DNA of 64,000 bases from Acidimicrobiales bacterium (GTDB lineage: Bacteria > Actinomycetota > Acidimicrobiia > Acidimicrobiales > Acidimicrobilacustridaceae): the NCBI GenBank assembly GCA_018401565.1, contig JAGYKS010000039.1:124001-188000 (forward strand). The letters run 5' to 3'. The notes beneath the pieces were generated by a model, which made no database searches, had not been told where the DNA came from, and saw only the letters and a list, made by a program, of their open reading frames with translations. The position numbers were made by a program, and so were the translations under genes. Shown in pieces: positions 62,539-64,000 of the stretch; the stretch's first letter is position 1, and each line of letters begins with the position of its first letter.

Positions 62539-63318
62539 CTACAGCGGACCAGAGATCCCACCGTCCTTGCGCACCCGCCAGAAGTGGATGGCAAGGAAGA
62601 TGACGGTCACGAACGGCACGAACAACACGTGCAGTACGTACCATCTCAATAGCGTGTCGGTGCCGATCTCCTGACCGCCCAGCAGCACGAAGCGCACTTG
62701 GTCGCCGAATACAGGAGTGAAGCCCATCATGTTGGTGCCCACGGTCACCGCCCACAGGGCCAGCTGATCCCACGGCAGCAGGTAGCCGGTGAACGACAGC
62801 AGCAGGGTGAGGGTCAGCAGGATCACGCCGATCACCCAGTTGAATTCACGTGGGGGCTTGTAGGCCCCGTGGTAGAAGACCCGGGCCATGTGCAAGAACA
62901 CGGCCAACACCATGAGGTGGGCCGCCCATCTGTGCATGTTTCGCACCAGCAGGCCGAAGGTGACCGAAGCCTGCAGGGCGTACATGTCGTCCCATGCCTG
63001 AGCGGCAGTGGGGCGGTAGAAGAACATCAGGAAGATGCCGGTCACGGTCAGAAGAATGAACAAAAAGAAGCTCAGGCCACCAAGGCAGAGGGTGTAGCTC
63101 ACCTTCACCGCATGACGCTTCACCTTCACCGGGTGCAGGTGGTACAGGACGCTGTTCATGACGACGTACGAACGGTTCCTGGGGCTGTCGGTGTAGCCCT
63201 TGCGGAACACCGAACCCGGCCGGAAAATGGAGTTCCACGCCTGTGAGGCCTGGACCTTCTCGGTCAGTTCACTCATCTTTTGGCCGATGCTGCTCTTCGG
63301 CTCCATGGTCTTGGCCAC
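62539..63318 (-). CDS. cytochrome b6-like N-terminal subunit of the bc complex
   Basis: Heme-bearing half of the split cytochrome b, 259 aa. Heme ligands are H-x13-H in MHRWAAHLMVLAVFLHMAR and H-x14-H in the fourth helix (LHVLFVPFVTVIFLAIHFWR). The x14 spacing is b6-like. GYLLPWDQLALWAVTVGTNM is the Qo-side block. GTG start at 63318; an in-frame ATG follows four codons later. The split b arrangement separates this from the single-chain QcrB of mycobacteria. Confidence 0.92.
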   Translation of the reverse strand: MAKTMEPKSSIGQKMSELTEKVQASQAWNSIFRPGSVFRKGYTDSPRNRSYVVMNSVLYHLHPVKVKRHAVKVSYTLCLGGLSFFLFILLTVTGIFLMFFYRPTAAQAWDDMYALQASVTFGLLVRNMHRWAAHLMVLAVFLHMARVFYHGAYKPPREFNWVIGVILLTLTLLLSFTGYLLPWDQLALWAVTVGTNMMGFTPVFGDQVRFVLLGGQEIGTDTLLRWYVLHVLFVPFVTVIFLAIHFWRVRKDGGISGPL

Positions 63319-63388
63319 GCGCTCTACTCCCTGGACTGGGTGGGGACGTTGGGGGTGGACGAAATGGTCACTGCGGGGAAAGGACGGG

Positions 63389-63805
63389 TCATGCCAGCCT
63401 CATTCCGTAGCCGTAACCGTGGGTGCTGGTCCTTTGGTGGGCATCACCGGTGCCGGGGGCTGCGCCCACCTTGCCCATGATGATGACACCGGTCGGACAG
63501 CGGTCGACACACAGCGCACACCGGGTGCACACGTCGTCGTCGATGATGAAGGCAGCATGATCCTTGGGATCGGCGCCAGGCAACTCGGTGTTGGTGGATT
63601 CGGCAATGGCGCTGGTCGACACCAGATGAATGCACTTCCACGGGCAGATATCGACGCATCCCTCGCACATGATGCACTCGGACTGGTCGATATGGATGAA
63701 CTGCTTGGGCTTGACCGCAGCCGACAGCCACGCGGCGTCGACCTCCTGCAGGACGTAGTCGGCCCGGAACTCGGGCATCGGGGGGTTGGCGTCGGTCTTG
63801 CCCAT
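63389..63805 (-). CDS. 2x[4Fe-4S] ferredoxin-like protein of the bc cluster
   Basis: 138 aa soluble protein. Cluster motifs CIMCEGCVDICPWKC and CTRCALCVDRCPTG are separated by about 40 residues. The extra 20-residue N-terminal and His/Gly-rich C-terminal parts are unusual. Its location at the head of the bc genes, 5 bases after a membrane-protein gene with GAGG before its ATG, suggests it docks on the quinol-oxidising complex. It could also be a donor to the 11-subunit complex I; nothing in the sequence decides this. Confidence 0.88.
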   Translation of the reverse strand: MGKTDANPPMPEFRADYVLQEVDAAWLSAAVKPKQFIHIDQSECIMCEGCVDICPWKCIHLVSTSAIAESTNTELPGADPKDHAAFIIDDDVCTRCALCVDRCPTGVIIMGKVGAAPGTGDAHQRTSTHGYGYGMRLA

Positions 63806-63809
63806 CGCC

Positions 63810-64000
63810 TCAGCTCTTCCTCACCAGCGGGCGTCCGAAGTCCGAGGTCACCAGTTCAGTGGCCTTGGCAGCGGCGGTTCCACGCTTCTGCCACCAGGCG
63901 AACAGGTAGATGTTGATGCCCAGCAACACGACGTAGAGAAGCACCACAAGAAGGTCCCGAACGTGCTTCATGTTGATGCTGACCGGGAACCAGCCCCCGG
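63810..64000 (-). CDS. C-terminal part of a small membrane protein, incomplete at the window edge
   Basis: Open to the window edge. Reads GGWFPVSINMKHVRDLLVVL, then a hydrophobic helix (LYVVLLGINIYLFAWW), and ends TSDFGRPLVRKS. An ATG at 63971 would make a 53-aa one-helix protein, but it has no ribosome-binding site and the upstream frame stays open, so the gene probably begins outside. Not recognised. It is tightly spaced with the ferredoxin gene. Confidence 0.65.
   Translation of the reverse strand, partial: GGWFPVSINMKHVRDLLVVLLYVVLLGINIYLFAWWQKRGTAAAKATELVTSDFGRPLVRKS

Overview
This window looks like a chromosomal segment of a high-GC actinobacterium, most likely of the class Acidimicrobiia. 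That placement is inferred from protein character, GC-rich third positions, TANNNT -10 boxes close to start codons, and gene order; no rRNA gene is present to fix it. Nearly everything lies on the minus strand, so transcription mostly runs from high to low coordinates.

Layout in transcription order (right to left): (1) 64000-58655, a quinol-cytochrome c reductase cluster: partial membrane protein, 2x[4Fe-4S] ferredoxin, split cytochrome b (b6-like plus subunit-IV-like), Rieske protein, diheme cytochrome c, and an unrecognised membrane protein. (2) 58651-42693, a complete 14-gene complex I operon, nuoABCDEFGHIJKLMN, tightly joined to the bc cluster. (3) 42579-31867, a second, divergent complex I operon with only 11 genes (nuoABCDHIJKLMN, no EFG), followed without a break by a MidA/NDUFAF7-type methyltransferase and an acetyl-CoA synthetase fused to a HAD phosphatase domain (to 27983). 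(4) A short plus-strand island: GNAT acetyltransferase, tRNA-Tyr, YajQ. (5) 26473-19556: tRNA-Thr, tRNA-Met, tuf copy 2, rpmG, an ECF sigma/anti-sigma pair, tRNA-Trp, secE, nusG, rplK, rplA, L10 leader, rplJ, rplL. (6) An unrecognised 510-aa protein, then rpoB and rpoC. (7) rpsL, rpsG, fusA, tuf copy 1, rpsJ. (8) A plus-strand TMEM175-like channel gene that splits the S10 operon, then rplC, rplD, rplW, rplB, rpsS, rplV and the start of rpsC.

The genes form two functional blocks: core transcription/translation (about 1-27000) and a respiratory block (about 27983-64000). The respiratory block encodes two different NADH-dehydrogenase-like proton pumps and a bc complex. The 14-subunit enzyme carries the NADH module and would feed quinol to the bc complex in the same operon. 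The 11-subunit enzyme must take electrons from another donor, perhaps ferredoxin. The MidA homologue sits next to the 11-subunit operon. The NuoD of that operon keeps the Arg that, by motif, corresponds to the mitochondrial MidA target, whereas the other NuoD has Thr there.

Quality warning: single-base indels break many genes that must be intact (rplW, rpsJ, rpsL, rpoC, nuoL1, nuoD1, nuoE, nuoG, midA, cytochrome b C-terminal part; seven in tuf copy 1). Several lie in G/C runs. The simplest explanation is uncorrected sequencing error, so I give full gene spans and mark each break. Apparent fusions that arise only from such breaks (RplW-RplB, NuoE-NuoF) are rejected.
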